Positions 41,201 through 57,400 of a stretch of 64,000 bases of DNA are shown here, piece by piece. The DNA comes from Enoplosus armatus (lineage: Eukaryota; Chordata; Actinopteri; Centrarchiformes; Enoplosidae), in NCBI RefSeq assembly GCF_043641665.1, contig NC_092196.1:17585692-17649691 (forward strand), given 5' to 3'. The notes below the pieces were generated by a model, which made no database searches, was not told the DNA's origin, and saw nothing but the letters and a program-made list of their open reading frames with translations. The translations under genes and the position numbers were made by a program. Each line of letters begins with the position of its first letter. The stretch's first letter is position 1.

Positions 41201-42215
41201 CCTCTGGAGCACTGAGATAGGCCGGTCCTCTGTAACCCTCTGTAGGTTGGCACTCACTTGAGTTACAACCACCTTATCTATTTATTAAGTTTCCAACCTG
41301 AACCAGGTCTTTTTGGTATGCTGCTCCCACTTAAACCTTAAACCTTCTGCAACTCATTTAAAACTGCCAGATGTGGTCCCCCCCCGTGAATTTAAATCAG
41401 TGCTGCAGAAACTCTCTGCTCTCCTTATGGCTTCCTCTTGTTTGAATATTGATGTGTTAGCCTCATTAATTGTTTGATCATATTAGATTGGTCTTATTTA
41501 TTTATTGGGGCCATTTTAGACTGTTTCTAGGATGCAATCTTTTGTACATTTCTATTCTTTTAGTCATTTTTGTCAAGATTTTGTGACGTTATCTCAGTTA
41601 AAACTCATTGTTATTGTTGCCCATCTCAGCCAGGAAACTCACTACAAAATGAGTTTTAATCTCAAAACCTTCTTCTAACCTGATAATCAGACTGAATTGC
41701 CGTCATATTTTAGTCACTGAACATGATACAGAAGTCTGAAACCAGGCTAGCTTTCCTGGTTTAATAAAAATATGTTTATTCACCTGCCTGTTTGTGTAGA
41801 TTGAGTACATTGATGCTGGAACCCCCATCACAAACACACATTATATCGGAGCCCCCAAAGGTGAAATCTACGGAGCGGATCATGGCATGGCCCGATTCAG
41901 CCCTGAACTCCACGCTACAGTGAGACCTCAGACTCCACTGAAGAACCTCTATCTGACCGGTGAGTCCGCCTGTGCAGCAGAATACCATCCAGAGAGCGCC
42001 TTTAATTCCTGACAGGACTCTGCAGTATGAACTACCCTCAGTACATGTCGTGTGTTTGCGTTGCAGGTCAGGATGTGTTTGTGTGTGGCTTTGCCGGTGC
42101 TCTCGCTGGAGCTCTCACCTGCGGCTCCGTCATCCTCAACCGCAACCTCCATCTGGATGCCATCGCCTTGGCGAAGAAAACAAAGCTTCTTAATGACAAA
42201 CTGAAAGGGGAGTAA
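37423..42215 (+). CDS. retsat: all-trans-retinol 13,14-reductase (retinol saturase)
   Basis: Coding exons: 37423-37582, 38021-38203, 38437-38678, 39391-39592, 39692-39889, 40006-40125, 40398-40536, 40790-40899, 41005-41174, 41800-41959, 42067-42215. They total 610 residues, equal to human RETSAT. A hydrophobic N-terminal segment (about 3-22) acts as signal or membrane anchor for the ER. The FAD/NAD dinucleotide fold is at 65-94 ([11 protein letters not shown], Glu93 ending the second strand), followed by GGCCHTF. The SAKDPTWE and YEWFEEW segments and the C-terminal LYLTGQD-CGFAGAL flavin-binding motif are intact. The family saturates the 13-14 double bond of all-trans-retinol and is related to carotenoid isomerases. 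All introns are GT-AG. Fish can have tandem or duplicated retsat-like genes; only one copy is seen here. Confidence 0.95.
37735..37905 (+). repeat. retroelement-tail-like sequence with poly(C) in retsat intron 1
   Basis: A/T-rich run followed by TGAATGGGAGCACTGGTACTGTACAA and a 19-nt C-run at 37882-37900. The C-run sits where many fish LINE/SINE tails read TTTCCCCCTGGG. Upstream, 37645-37715 resembles the ACTTAAGTAAAAGT repeat wording also found at 54.5 kb. Assignment is tentative. Confidence 0.35.
38230..38268 (+). repeat. (TA)n microsatellite
   Basis: About 19 TA units, 27 nt after the retsat exon 2 donor site. Confidence 0.95.
39966..39992 (+). repeat. retsat: (TTTG)n microsatellite upstream of retsat exon 6
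   Basis: Seven TTTG units ending 13 nt before the acceptor AG at 40004-40005. They supply a G-interrupted pyrimidine tract. Confidence 0.9.
40138..40345 (+). repeat. dispersed teleost repeat, family B-like
   Basis: Begins GCAACTAATGATTATTTTG and contains AATCAATTAACCCTTTAGTC and TACAAAATG. These are the wording of a common fish repeat whose other part is seen at 20000-20195. It is located in retsat intron 6. Confidence 0.45.
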
Positions 42216-42372
42216 CTGCCTGGCAACGTTCAGCTGAGTGACCATTCTATACTGTATTTAATCAGTACTTGAGCTTACATCGAACTCACAAAAAACCCTG
42301 TGTAAGGAGGCTCAAAGCACCCCAGCAGACTCCCAGATTTCACCTAACAAGAGTTATTATTGCTAAAATAAA
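42216..42372 (+). terminator. retsat: retsat 3' UTR and poly(A) signal
   Basis: AATAAA at 42367-42372, about 150 nt after the stop codon. An ATTAAA near 42696 is an alternative distal signal. Confidence 0.55.
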
Positions 42373-43400
42373 GTGGAAAGATGACACCAGCTCATAGCTC
42401 TAAGCTGTGTCTATACTTATTATGCATACCTACACTAATTCACATTTGAATAATTCAGTTTTGATAAATTGTGAGTGAAGTAAGACGTGGGTTGTTACAC
42501 GTCAGCCTGCACTGATCAAAACTAACATTACCTCACTTGTCGATGCAGATACTTTATAAACCATTCACTGTGTTGGAATTCATATGCAACCTGTTGTGTA
42601 ATATTTTGCACTAAAAGGCCTTTGCACTTCTGTGCCTGTGGTGTGTTTGATTTGCAGTTTGTAACAGGTTTACAAAGGTTGCTCCCTTTTTAATATTAAA
42701 GGGTACAAACAATGAATTGGTTGCAGTTTGGTCTTTTGTGTGTGTCGATTTTATTGACAATATTTGGTCAACAGGTTCCTATCTCAGTGTAATTAAACAC
42801 ATTCAGTCTGCTGCTCTTTTGGGGCTTCATTATCTACAAAGCAGAAATGTTGTTGAAGTGTTAGATGTCTGTAAACCAGCCCTTTTTATGTTTATTTGTT
42901 TATTTATGTTGTTTATATGCACTGGCCTCCAGGAAATCGCCTGCACCTGAACGCCGCATGTGTTTACAGTGACATTGACAGCAGCAGGGAGCACGTGTAC
43001 AAGAAGTGGGCTTCCCAAAATGTTAAAAATTTGAGCTTTCTGATTAGTTGGCGAATAAAAGGGGTGTGATTCTCTCATACTTGTCTGACGCTGGCTGCAG
43101 CGACATGGAGAGGAAAGCGCTGTCAGCAGTCTGAGGTAAAGTAAAAAACAGCAGATTCTGCAACAACAAGATGAAATTCAACACTTAATTGCTTCAAAAC
43201 GTTGTTATTACAGGTGTTGTCTGTGACAGGTGATCATTACCTGCTAGCTAACCTGCAAACGCCTCGTTAGCTAGCTTACTCTCACTTACATTGAGTGATG
43301 AAGGAGGTAAATGCAACATATTTAACTGTCCTCATGCTAAAATAGACATTTTATCTGGAGAGGTTCAGGTGAAGTTATTCCGGATTTATTTTGGAAAACC
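42373..43400. other. retsat-CDK spacer and CDK 5' region
   Basis: A/T-rich until about 43000. AATAAAAGG at 43054-43062 is a TATA-like element. A possible 5' UTR exon follows, ending at GAG before gtaaag near 43134. A perfect 10-bp inverted repeat lies at 43243-43275. A possible acceptor (gttcag) lies near 43368, before the coding exon. These transcript borders are inferred. Confidence 0.4.
43243..43275. repeat. perfect inverted repeat GCTAGCTAAC/GTTAGCTAGC
   Basis: Arms 43243-43252 and 43266-43275 are exactly complementary around a 13-nt loop. The repeat sits about 125 bp before the CDK start codon. Confidence 0.9.
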
Positions 43401-46899
<3,499 letters not shown>

Positions 46900-47096
46900 A
46901 GATTTCAGTCAAACGCTGAGTGGAAGAAGAAAAACCTCCTCCTGCTCCCCCTTCCCTCTGCTTTACCGTCAGCGGTACTGACGAGCGTACACTTTGGTCA
47001 GAACGTGGACTCTTCATTGGCTGTGACACCAGCATCATGAGAGACTGGTCAGGTTTGAGGGAACGACTTTACCCCCTTTTAACAGCAGTAAATAAA
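46900..47096 (+). terminator. cdk21: CDK 3' UTR and poly(A) signal
   Basis: AATAAA at 47091-47096, about 190 nt after the TGA. The sequence beyond is A/T-rich. Confidence 0.5.
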
Positions 47097-48460
47097 ACTA
47101 GTATGACTCTGATGGCACAAACTCCAAAATATGTGTTTGGTAAACAAAACATTTTTGACAGTTGAACAGTTTAATTTACAGAGTCGTATCTAAATTTGAC
47201 CGGCCTTCATATGAACGGAGTAAAAGCATGTTGTTCTTTGATTTACATTTCAAAAGATATTTTATTTCCACAAAATGTAGTACTACTTTGTTGTTGTTGA
47301 GTGTTACTACATGGGGATTTTGTTTTGCTGTGAACTGCTGTCAACACCATTATGAGCACCTTTAAGTTGATGAGTTGGTTTATGTTGTTTCACAGAAGCT
47401 TTTTTGTTCTACGCTTGTACTGACTGGAGGAAGTCCTTTTATTTTTTTGTTATTTTTGTGAAGATATTTATGGTGTAATCACTGGAGCAGATCACACCTG
47501 TGTTTATGTTTGTGTTGACAGATTATACGAGATATTTTTCTACATGAGTTACACTGTTCATTCGAGAAGCATTTCTATAAATAACTGCCCCTCAAACCTG
47601 TGTCTGCATTTGAATGCAACACCATCAGTAACATCAGTGTTTCACCCAGGTAGTTTAGAAGATCTGCAGACTTTGGTTACAGATATATTTCCCTTTGCAA
47701 CTACACAGTCTGAACAGAGGGGGGCAGTGCGGAAACAGGGAAGAACCAGGAGCCAAAACAAACTTCAGTTGCAAATATTAAATATAAAGCAACAGAGGAA
47801 ATGTTATTTTACTTAACCAGTCAGTTTAACCAAATTCCAAACATTTCTCTACTCATCTCTGGTGGTGTCTGGCTGTGCAGACAGTTTTTACTGTATGTGA
47901 CGAGGATTTGAAATACCTGGATGCAACAGGAGATATGAAAATGTTGAAGCAGGAGACAAAAGAGATGAAACAGGAAGACATTAGTAAGTAGAATGAATGA
48001 ATTTCAAAGGTCATCATTTACAGACAGAATAACTACATATAAGTATTAATATATTTATTTTATTCATATACCTATCAAATGTTTTACTTTAGTTTAATTT
48101 TTATGCATCAATTAAATGCAAATGTAATGATTTTATAATAGCACACAATCCACAAAGCAGGCTATACATGGCAGCTTCATTAAAGGTCCACAGACCCAGA
48201 AACCAAGGCAGGTTTTCTGTGTGTCAGTTATTAATAAAAAAAATTATATATAAAATAAATAAAATCTTCAAACAAGATTTTGACACATGGCCACAAGTTC
48301 AGGTCTTTAGTTGTGCGAATTAACTAACACATTCGCAATTAATCAACAAAAACCATCTGACGAGCGGTGATCCTGGACTTCTTCTGGTCCTCTAAACGCT
48401 ACAACAAGCGTCTCTCGGCTGCTTCCTGGACAGTGGAAGGGGCGTCCCACGGTTTGTCCA
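47097..48460. other. CDK-supervillin spacer
   Basis: A/T-rich DNA with no recognised gene. ORFs of up to 90 codons are present but show no conserved wording. Confidence 0.5.
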
Positions 48461-48461
48461 T

Positions 48462-48619
48462 CTATTTATACTCTCCCCCCTTAATACGGAGAGCCCTCCA
48501 CAGCTGCGTGTGTGACTACATTTGGAGCGACGGTCCGTACAGTGAAGGGCCAGTGGGGAGGGACCGCCGGTCTGAGGAAGGGCAGCGGCACCACACAAGT
48601 CCACTTCACACCGCACTGC
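48462..48619 (+). promoter_or_regulatory. svil: candidate supervillin promoter and non-coding first exon
   Basis: CTATTTATA at 48462-48470 (TATA-like, also close to a MEF2 site) lies about 25-30 bp before a G/C-rich stretch. That stretch ends in a strong donor, CTGCAT before GTAAGT, at 48619/48620. This would be a 5' UTR exon spliced to the acceptor near 51279. Inferred from signals only; another first exon is possible. Confidence 0.35.
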
Positions 48620-51279
48620 ATGTAAGTACATGTGTGACTTAATACTGCATTCATTGTCTCTAATAACGAGTTTAGGTGGCAGCTAGGACCAAGCTCTGGA
48701 TATTTATTCAAGTAATGTTACTGTTGAAGTTCGGGCTGTACAGTGGACATGGAAGTCATGGTGTTCGGTTACTTTGTGAGCTTTGTGTGTATAAATGTTA
48801 GTATTGTCTAAAAATGATCCAAAGGCAGTGACGATTTAGCAGTTTTCGGATGCCAGAACATGTTTTACGCACAGTTTACGCACAGTTTACGCACGAATGA
48901 AACCGCAAAAACCTTTAAACAAAACTTACATTAGTGAAAGTGTGTTACTCAACCAACTTATTATTAAGTAGTTTGGTAGCCTAAACATGCTTGAGTGTGT
49001 TACTGTATATGTACATCTATTATTTGCCCAATCCATTTGAAATATTAGGAGTTTGACATTCTGGAAATGAATCAAATGTATATGTGTAACGTAAGAACTG
49101 CCTCCAGAGCAGCTGTTAATGTGCTACATCCCGCTGGGAGATAACAAGTGGCTTATGCTGGTTGCATGAGGAGAACGCTGCTCTTGCTCTCTGCCCTGCA
49201 GCCTCATGCCTTTAATGTAGAGATCATGCAAAGGCGTAACAGTGACTGCAGCTGCTGATGTCCATTCCACACATCCCCGTCTTCCTCCTGGACAATGCAT
49301 GACTATGTAAACCCATCCACATGCATGATATATACTGCTACACATGCCAAGAAAGGCCTCTGAGAATTTGTCCTTGAATTATGGTGCTCCATGGGGGGGC
49401 TTTAGTGCAGGTAGCCCAGCCAGGACAGGTGTAATTGGTTGGAGGCTTATTCTTGGCCAGCTTTTTAATCTGGTTTGCTGTGCTGCTGCAGACACTGAGG
49501 TCCTCTTGTTATCTAACATGTCTGCACTTTGAGGCAGCCTTGTAGAAAACTACCCAGCACAGGTCTCTAACGGTGTGTTGAAAGTGATACTGGAGTTCTG
49601 GAGGAATTCATCTGTTAGACTATGTGGAAGATTTGAATTTATATCCTCAGATCAGCACTAATGGCCTTTTGTTTAACGCTCTGGACATTTTCATTTGAAT
49701 ATTATTCAGTCGTTGATGTTACTGAGCAGGTAAAGAAAGGGTCCAGTGTGCTCGTCCACCTGCTTTATGTCAGAGCTGGTGTCAACTAGTGTTGCTGGAT
49801 TAGAAGCCCATGATCCCTGTTGAGCCTCGGTGGCATTCTCCCCTCCAATCGACAATCCTCCCGTTTGTCACGTGACTTTTGCTCTTTTTTTTGTGGCCAC
49901 TCTCGACTCTTACTCGTGTTCTGCCAGCTAAAACATAAAGGAGCGCGGCGTCAGAGAGACTGGGGATGCTTGTTGCTCTCTCTCCCTCTCTCTCTCTCTG
50001 GGTCTGGACAGGGAGGTGAGTTCTCCTGTTCTGGTTGGCTTTTTGTTCAAAGCACATGTACACGTGTTTTGAAGTGCCGACACAGATACATAGAACACAA
50101 ATCCTTGAGCTTGATGTCTCGGGTCAGGGATCACTGAACCTTACAGCTCAGCTCATTAAAGCTCTCTGTGACGCCGTCATTTTGGATCGACACTCTCCTG
50201 CTGACAATGTGTGACATCTGTGTGTGTGTGTTTCTGACAGATGACAGGCAGACCTGACCGGTAGCTGTGCAGACTGTGTGTTTAATCTATATCTCTTTTG
50301 TCTGTTCACTCCTTATTTCCTTCCAGCAGTCTGAGAGGAGCTCAAATAAACTTAAAAGTTGCACCGTTTACTTTGTGAACTCTCCTGCCACCAGAAGCAT
50401 TCAGCCCTGCTGCAGATCTATCTGGTGCACTAAGTCCGTGGCTCGCGGCTCTTTGTTCGGGCTCCATTGTGCTTCCTGCATCAGGAATGCTGACATCCAC
50501 AGTTTTGGAAAACACACAGACACATATGCAAACACACATTTATGTTTGTACATATTTGTGAGCACACACAGTCACTCATTTGTGAACCTAGCTGGTGGTT
50601 AGCTGCTGTCTTTGAATGCAAAATGTGTCATATCAGTTCTATTTATACGTGGTTACAGCCTCAGGCTTTGTTGGTGTTGTTTATTCACATCCAGGCAACC
50701 ATGTAGCCAACGGGGACTTCATCATCATCATCTATGTGAGCACGTTGCCTGGGAACATGTCATAATTCAGATCAGGTCATTATATGTGTATTTGAACACA
50801 TTTGAAACCATATCTAATTATTTTTTAAAGATAACACGCTCTGTATTGACATACAACGATCAAACTGGCTATGCAGCTTGTTAGATAACATTTGAACAAG
50901 AAAACAGGGACTTGTTCGGCTTAAGTTACATCCAGGGTTGTGGAAAAGACCAGCAAGCCTGCAGACTCAGTGCCATCCAGGCCTGAACCCAGAGTGGACC
51001 TGAGCTGCTGAGGTGTTGAGTTTCAGTGCAAGGGGAGATTCCTGCATGGCACTGCAGGCCAGTGCAGGTCATCTTACATGGACTCAAGCAAGAGGAGAGA
51101 AGAGACTTTAATGAAAGATGCACTTTTAGAAAAAGTACTTAATATATATTGAAGGCAGCAGCTCATCGATCACCTTCCTAGGAAGACGTGCAGACTGCTG
51201 AAGGGCCCACAAGTGACGTGTATGTGCTGTTAGTGACGTACGTTCCTTACCTGTTCTTGTTTGCTTGTTCCTCTTTCAG
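48620..51279 (+). other. svil: presumed 5' UTR intron of supervillin
   Basis: No coding exon was recognised. It contains a (CT)n run near 49976-50000 and an acceptor-like site near 50325 (ccttccag), which could start an extra non-coding exon. The interval ends at ctctttcag (51279). Confidence 0.35.
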
Positions 51280-51284
51280 GAGCA

Positions 51285-51326
51285 ATGTCTCACCCTCCAA
51301 GGAACAGATTGTTCTGCAACCCCTGA
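51285..51326 (+). promoter_or_regulatory. svil: uORF in the supervillin 5' UTR
   Basis: ATG at 51285, 5 nt after the presumed exon start at 51280, opens a 13-residue frame ending at TGA 51324-51326. It lies 165 nt before the main start codon. The main ATG at 51492 is chosen because it leads straight into the conserved N-terminus. Confidence 0.4.
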
Positions 51327-51491
51327 TTGGTGGACTCTCAGCAAGGAAAGTCTTTAGGTCCAATGGAATCTGAGTTTGGCTCCCGTGTTTTGCCTTAGCT
51401 GAAAAGTGGAGAAAGAACAAACCATCTGCTTTCTGTTCCTAAATGCTTCACAATTATTTGAGGACAATCGACTGAATCCTTCTGAGGGACT

Positions 51492-54400
51492 ATGGACGCC
51501 ATGGAGAACCCAGTCCTGGAGCCCAGATCAGAGCGGATCGCTCGTTATAAAGCCGAGAGGAGGCGAGAACTGGCCGAACGCTACGGCAACATGGAGGAGC
51601 TACCCTCCAAGTGGGTGAGGAGGGATGGGAAAGAGGTGCACGACCCAGTGAGCCAAGCCCACAGAGGGACATTGAACTCGGACGGCCTCAGTGAGAGAGT
51701 GAACGGCAGGGCGCGAGGGGTTACAAATGGATTAGAGGCAGACGCTCCTGCAGAGGCCAACCACTTAAGAAGGTGAGTCATGTCTGGAGTGAAGGATGAC
51801 TCTATTGAGTGCGTAAACTTGAACCAGGTTTCAAATAGGGCACATTTTTCTATAAATTCCAACAATGGTTTTTATTGAAAAGTATGTGTCTTCTTCCAGC
51901 TGGAAACACAACAAACTTTGGATGCACGGGGACATAAAATCTGTGTAAACATCATGTTAAACTATAAAAAACATACAGCGAGCCCTTCAGGCCTTTTGTG
52001 TGGTGCAGATGCAGCACAGTGTCGGTGTCGTGGACGTGGAGGGGGAGCAGGTGTTTTTAATTTGTCCAAACACCAATAAAGCAACATACCCGCCTCCTAA
52101 CCTCGATGACACCTGCTTCAACCTTTTCCACCTTGACATCAATGCAAACTGTTGGTTCTTTAAATAGCACAATGGATAGTTAGTATTTTGGTAACTGCTA
52201 ATTACAGCGTGCAGCAGCGTATTAATATAATCAGTGAGGAGAGGGGTAACGTAACCAGGGTTAGGGTTCTCTCTATATACACGATGCATGTGGGACATTA
52301 CATGATGTTTTGTATGTAAATGATGCAGAATATGCACCCGAGTGTTGTTGCTGTCTTCTTCAGAAGCATGAAAACAGTCTGATCCTTTTGTTTTAGTCAC
52401 TGATACTGAACACATGTAGTACAGTAAGGGAATGAGTTCACAATCATACAAGGGAATGTATTTAAAAAAAACAGCAGAAAACTTTATACTCCCACTTTTT
52501 AAACTTGGTCTGCTTCTCACCAGCGACCTTTCAGCAGCTCCAGATCCTTGACTTCACCACTTGCTCTGCAGCCTTTGTTACTAATTAAAAGTGACAGGTC
52601 TAAATCAGTGGGTCCCAGCAGGGAGTTTTAAAGCCAGTCTGATTCTCCTTATGCATTTGGTTGGTACTCTCCCAGCCTGACACTTTCCCCATCATGTGGT
52701 CTGGGTGCTTTTTCTCGGAGCTGGCGTTATGGAGCTGGAAACCTCTTTACAGTCAGAAAACAGGTACAACTTTGCACCTTTCACGGTTGGAGCTCCACAT
52801 TTTTTGGCAGCGTCTGATGGAAAGGTACAGGATTGTACTTTGTGTCTGAGAGTGTGCCTCACCCCACGTTCCCCACTCCTGCATCCTCACCTCCTTCCCC
52901 TCACTCCCGCCCCCTCCAGGCAGGGTTCCCAGGACTCTGCTCTGCTGAGTGGGGAGGGGTACCTCGTCCCTCTTGGACTCGATGCCCCGCAGCTCCACAC
53001 TCGGGTGTCGGTGGGCCAGTTGAGAAGTGCTCTTCTGCAACAGACGGGGAGCGGAGCGCAGCCCGAGAAAGTGTAGGGTCACCTGCATGTGTGTGATCCA
53101 GACTGTGTACCTCTGTGACAATATGTGTCTCCGCCTCAACCTCTTCTTCCCTTTCCTCCTCCTGCTCTGTTTGTGTGGACACTAGTTGCCCTGATGCTGG
53201 GCGAGCCACGTCCTCTCTGGATCTGGCTGTGAAGCCGGGGTCTGAGGGGGGCCGGCGGCGCACCCGGCGTTACCTCCCCGGCGGGTCAGGTGGCGGTCGC
53301 AAGACCAGCGAGCGCTTCAGGACACAGCCGATCACAGCCAATGAGATGGAGGAGAGCAGCGGGTAGGGGCTGTGTGCTCTGCACAGGAGGCGCCTGGTTG
53401 GGTTTTTCCCAAAGAAGATGCTGTTTGCAGTGATCTGTTTGAAGTGACATATTGTGAAAGTAGTGTTTGATACTTACATTTAGTATTTTGAATGATGTGG
53501 GGTTTTTTATGACAAGGCTTTCAAACTGCTGATGGTGTGTGTTTGATATTTGCTCTTCACTAATAAAAATGCTGCCCCTCTTAGGTGTAGCAGTGCAGCA
53601 CCTTTACATAAATGCCCACGGGTGGTGTGGTTTGCATGTGTCCGTCTTCCTGACCTCCACATTGCTGCTTTATGCAAACATGACACAGTATCTTGATTGT
53701 TTGAGCAGCATGCTGAAGCTCACAGACGTGTATTGTAAGCTCGAAGCAGGACCTGAAAGAGAAGGCACAGGAGCCGCAGATTTACGTCCACTTCACCTCC
53801 CTGTTCCTGTTTCACCTGGTGACATCATGTTTTGCCTCCTTTCACTCTTCTAGGCTGATGGACGCAGAAGAAGAGGAGAACCTTAAAGGTAAAGCTGCAC
53901 TCCCGCCTGGCTTAGATCGTACAGTTTGTTATGTGTTTAGAGACAAACACCTTAACAGCCACTGACAGCACAGTGAAGTAAACACACTGATGACGGCAGG
54001 AGGGAAAATATATAACATTCTCTCCACACGTTGCATACGAGACTAATATTTGGAGTGTGCATCCAAATTGCACAGTTGCCTCCATGAACTCATTTAATAG
54101 CTCATGAAATAAATCAGGTTATATTTTTAGGCTCACAATAGTTCATCTCCTCAGTGATGACAGATTTACGTCTCATAAAACCATGTGAGCAGCGGAGCAC
54201 CGCTACGTCAGTCCCACTCTTAACCTCCACCATAAAAAGATTACAAGCAAGTCTTTACAAAGACTGAGTCTCGTGGTGTCCTGATAGAACGTTTACTTGC
54301 TCTATATGTTAGTAAACTACAGCCCTGCTTCCACAGTCTGTTATATGATCAGGCTGAAGTGTAAACATCATTCAACTATCAATATGTAAAAATAGGGGAC

Positions 54401-57400
54401 AAAGAGAGTGTGAGATCAGGAACCAGTGTTACTGTTTTAATCCAGTTGACAAGTGAGAAGCAGCCGTTTAATTTAATAGCTATCAGGACAAAATGTAGAT
54501 TGATTGAAGACAAAAGAAATTATTCTTTATTGCTGACTGTGGAGGAAAAAGTACTCAGATCATTTACTTAAATAAAAGTACCAATAAAAAGTCTCCATTA
54601 CAAATAAAAATATTATTAGCAAAATGCACTTAAAGTATCAAAAGTAAAAGCACTGTAGTAGTCTTGATACTGATGCATCAGTGTGTGAGCAGCATTGTGC
54701 TGTTGTAGCTGCTGGAGCTAGTTTTAACCCCTTTATATACAGATTAGTAGTTTTAGTCCAGTGGTTCCCAACCTGGTGGCAGCCCCCCTCCAAAAGGTCA
54801 CAAGATAAATCTGAGGAACCATTATGAGCCTTTGTATAATCTTCCACAAAGTACTGCATTTTAAAAGATCATCATGTGTCTTTTTGTGAAACTAGTGCGA
54901 TAAATAAAGTGGAGTAAAAGGAGTAAATGTGCTTTGTTACTTTCCACCGTTACTCTCATGTTTATTTGCAAATCTTAATGATGATTTGTGTCGTTTTTTT
55001 TTGCCTCACAGCTGATGTGAAAACAGACGACCGAGCCAAAATGAGTGTGGCGGCCAAGATGTCTTTGTTTAAAGTGAGTCTATGTTGGTCTCGGCTCTGA
55101 AACAGGATCCTTATTGCTGTTCATGACCTGCTTATTTTCTCTGTCTGTGCTGATGCCTGCTGCTAAAAATGATGATGTGCAGAGATCGTGGAAGTCAACC
55201 TGTGGCTTTTGTCCATCTAATGTGACGGAGCCTCACAGCTGAATCATTTTGCTCTGAAAGTTTACTCACAGCAATGAAGCTGCCATCAGGATGTCAGGTA
55301 CTGGATGAACTCGTCTGAGCAGAATTGTTCAGGAGTATATCGAACAAGCTTGAAGAGAAAGCTCGGTCACCTCAGCTGCTCACCTTACAGTCTGAGACGC
55401 ATGGTGAGCCAGCGCTGAGCACGCAGAACACAACCTGATCATGTTGAGGGATATGACTGGTCAAACAGGTGCTGAGCCTGGATCCGCAGTTTTGCAACAG
55501 TCTGTACTTATTAAAAGAAAGGTTACATTTATAGAGATAGATAAATACACATCACAAACAGTCCAGAGGGGGGGACTTTTCTTTGTCGCTATACAGAAGA
55601 CGAAACTCATTGTGGATTTTCTCCTCAACAATGTTCATTCCTACATTTCACCTCCTGCTCACTTTTTGACAGAAAGGTGAAAATGTGCCAGATGCTGTGT
55701 TACCATGAACAACCACAGTAGCGTTGTTATAATTAGCCTGCTTCTCCGTGGAGGCAGGCGGGGAGGTAACTGAAGCCGGCTGAGCTCAGGTTACGCTGTG
55801 ACCTGTTGGGCTGGCATTCTATCCATGAAGCCAAGACGCTGCACCTCACGGCTCGCTGCTTTATTAACCGGCTACCCGACCCGCCTCCCCTCCCACCATC
55901 TGTCCATACAAATAGAACAGGAGACATCAGGAGAGGGACTTTTCACTGCCATTTTTGTGGTCACCCTTATTACTTATTTAGCAGGTGGAGGCTGTTGATT
56001 GAATGTTGGGGTCCACCTGGAAAAGGCCCCGAAATGTGTTGACGTGAACATGTCCCGCCTCCTCTGTAGGAGCTGGAGAAGGCTGCTGCCCCCGAGGCCT
56101 CGGCCTTCCTGAAGCCTCGCTCAGGCAGCGTCTGTCACGAGCGCAGGGTGCGCCGTGGCAACGACCATCGCTTCCTAACTCAGCCAATCACCTGTGAGGA
56201 AATCGTGGCAATCAGGTGGGGAAGCCTAGTGGCCAGACGGAGGGAGGGTTTAGCTTCAGTGCAAGGAATACATATATATATATTTGGATGGATTCATTTG
56301 CACAGTACAAACTAATATTGGCACTACTTTAGACATCTGCTCCAGAGTTGCTGTTGTTTTTAACTTAGCCACATGACCTTCATGTGTTTAAAGGGTAAGG
56401 CTGGCATTACTCTATCTTTTTCTTACTGTCAACAAAAATACCATAAAAAGACCAAAACCAACAATGACACAAATCTCTAAAAACAGGTCAGAAATGTATT
56501 CTTAAAAAGTAATTTCCTAAAACAGCTGGTTATTGTAGTTTTTAACAGAAGTACTTCAAACTGGAATACATAGAGAATTTGTTGATGACTGTTTTCAGTT
56601 AGATACAACAGTATTTCTGGCAGCTGGACAGTGTATGTGGGATTGAGGCAATACTTTTGGCCATAAGAAAAATATAGAATATCACCAACCTTATCTTGTG
56701 AACTCATGTTTCCCTGCAGCACCCCCAAACCAGCACCACCAGTGGAGCCCCAGTCTGTGCAGGCTGAGTCGGCGGAAGATGACGATGAGAGCTGCAAGCT
56801 GAGCATGAGTGAGAAGCTCGCCCTCTTCAACAAGCTGTCCCTGCCGGGGAGGCAGGGGGGCGGCCCTGCAGACGGGCCCCCAGAGAGGCGAAGGCAGAAG
56901 GGGGCTCGGTACCGCACGCAGCCCATCACTGTGGAGGAGGTCAGCCTGGTGAGTACACGAGCCAAAACAATATAAATCAGACTTTATTTGTATTACATGT
57001 TTCATCATCTGGTTCACCTTCTCTGAATATATATCATGTTTCTACATCAAGTACATTTTGAACTCTTGTCTATGCTCGTATCTCACCTTTGTGCCTTTTC
57101 TCTGTTCAGCTCCAGAAAGGCCCCGTACAGCTTCCTGCCTTCAGTTTGTCCCCTCATCTGTCCGACAGACAGCAGGCCTCGTCTGTCAACCTAAAACCCA
57201 GTGAGCTACGCCTTTCCCAGCCAAAACCTGACACCGGTCCTGAGCCCGGGGAGCCCGGTGGTCTCACCCAGCAGGGCCTGCAGCGCCACGACTCAGAGCC
57301 AGGCTTGAGAGGAATCCTGAAGAAGAGCTACTCCGGAGGCTCAGAGTGGAGCAGGACGGAGGGCGGCCAGACGGACGCGCCGTTCAGCTATGAACAGAAT

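Noticed and set aside
51987..52520. 177-codon minus-strand ORF
   Set aside because: It lies in a supervillin intron and has no conserved wording, domain or splice support.
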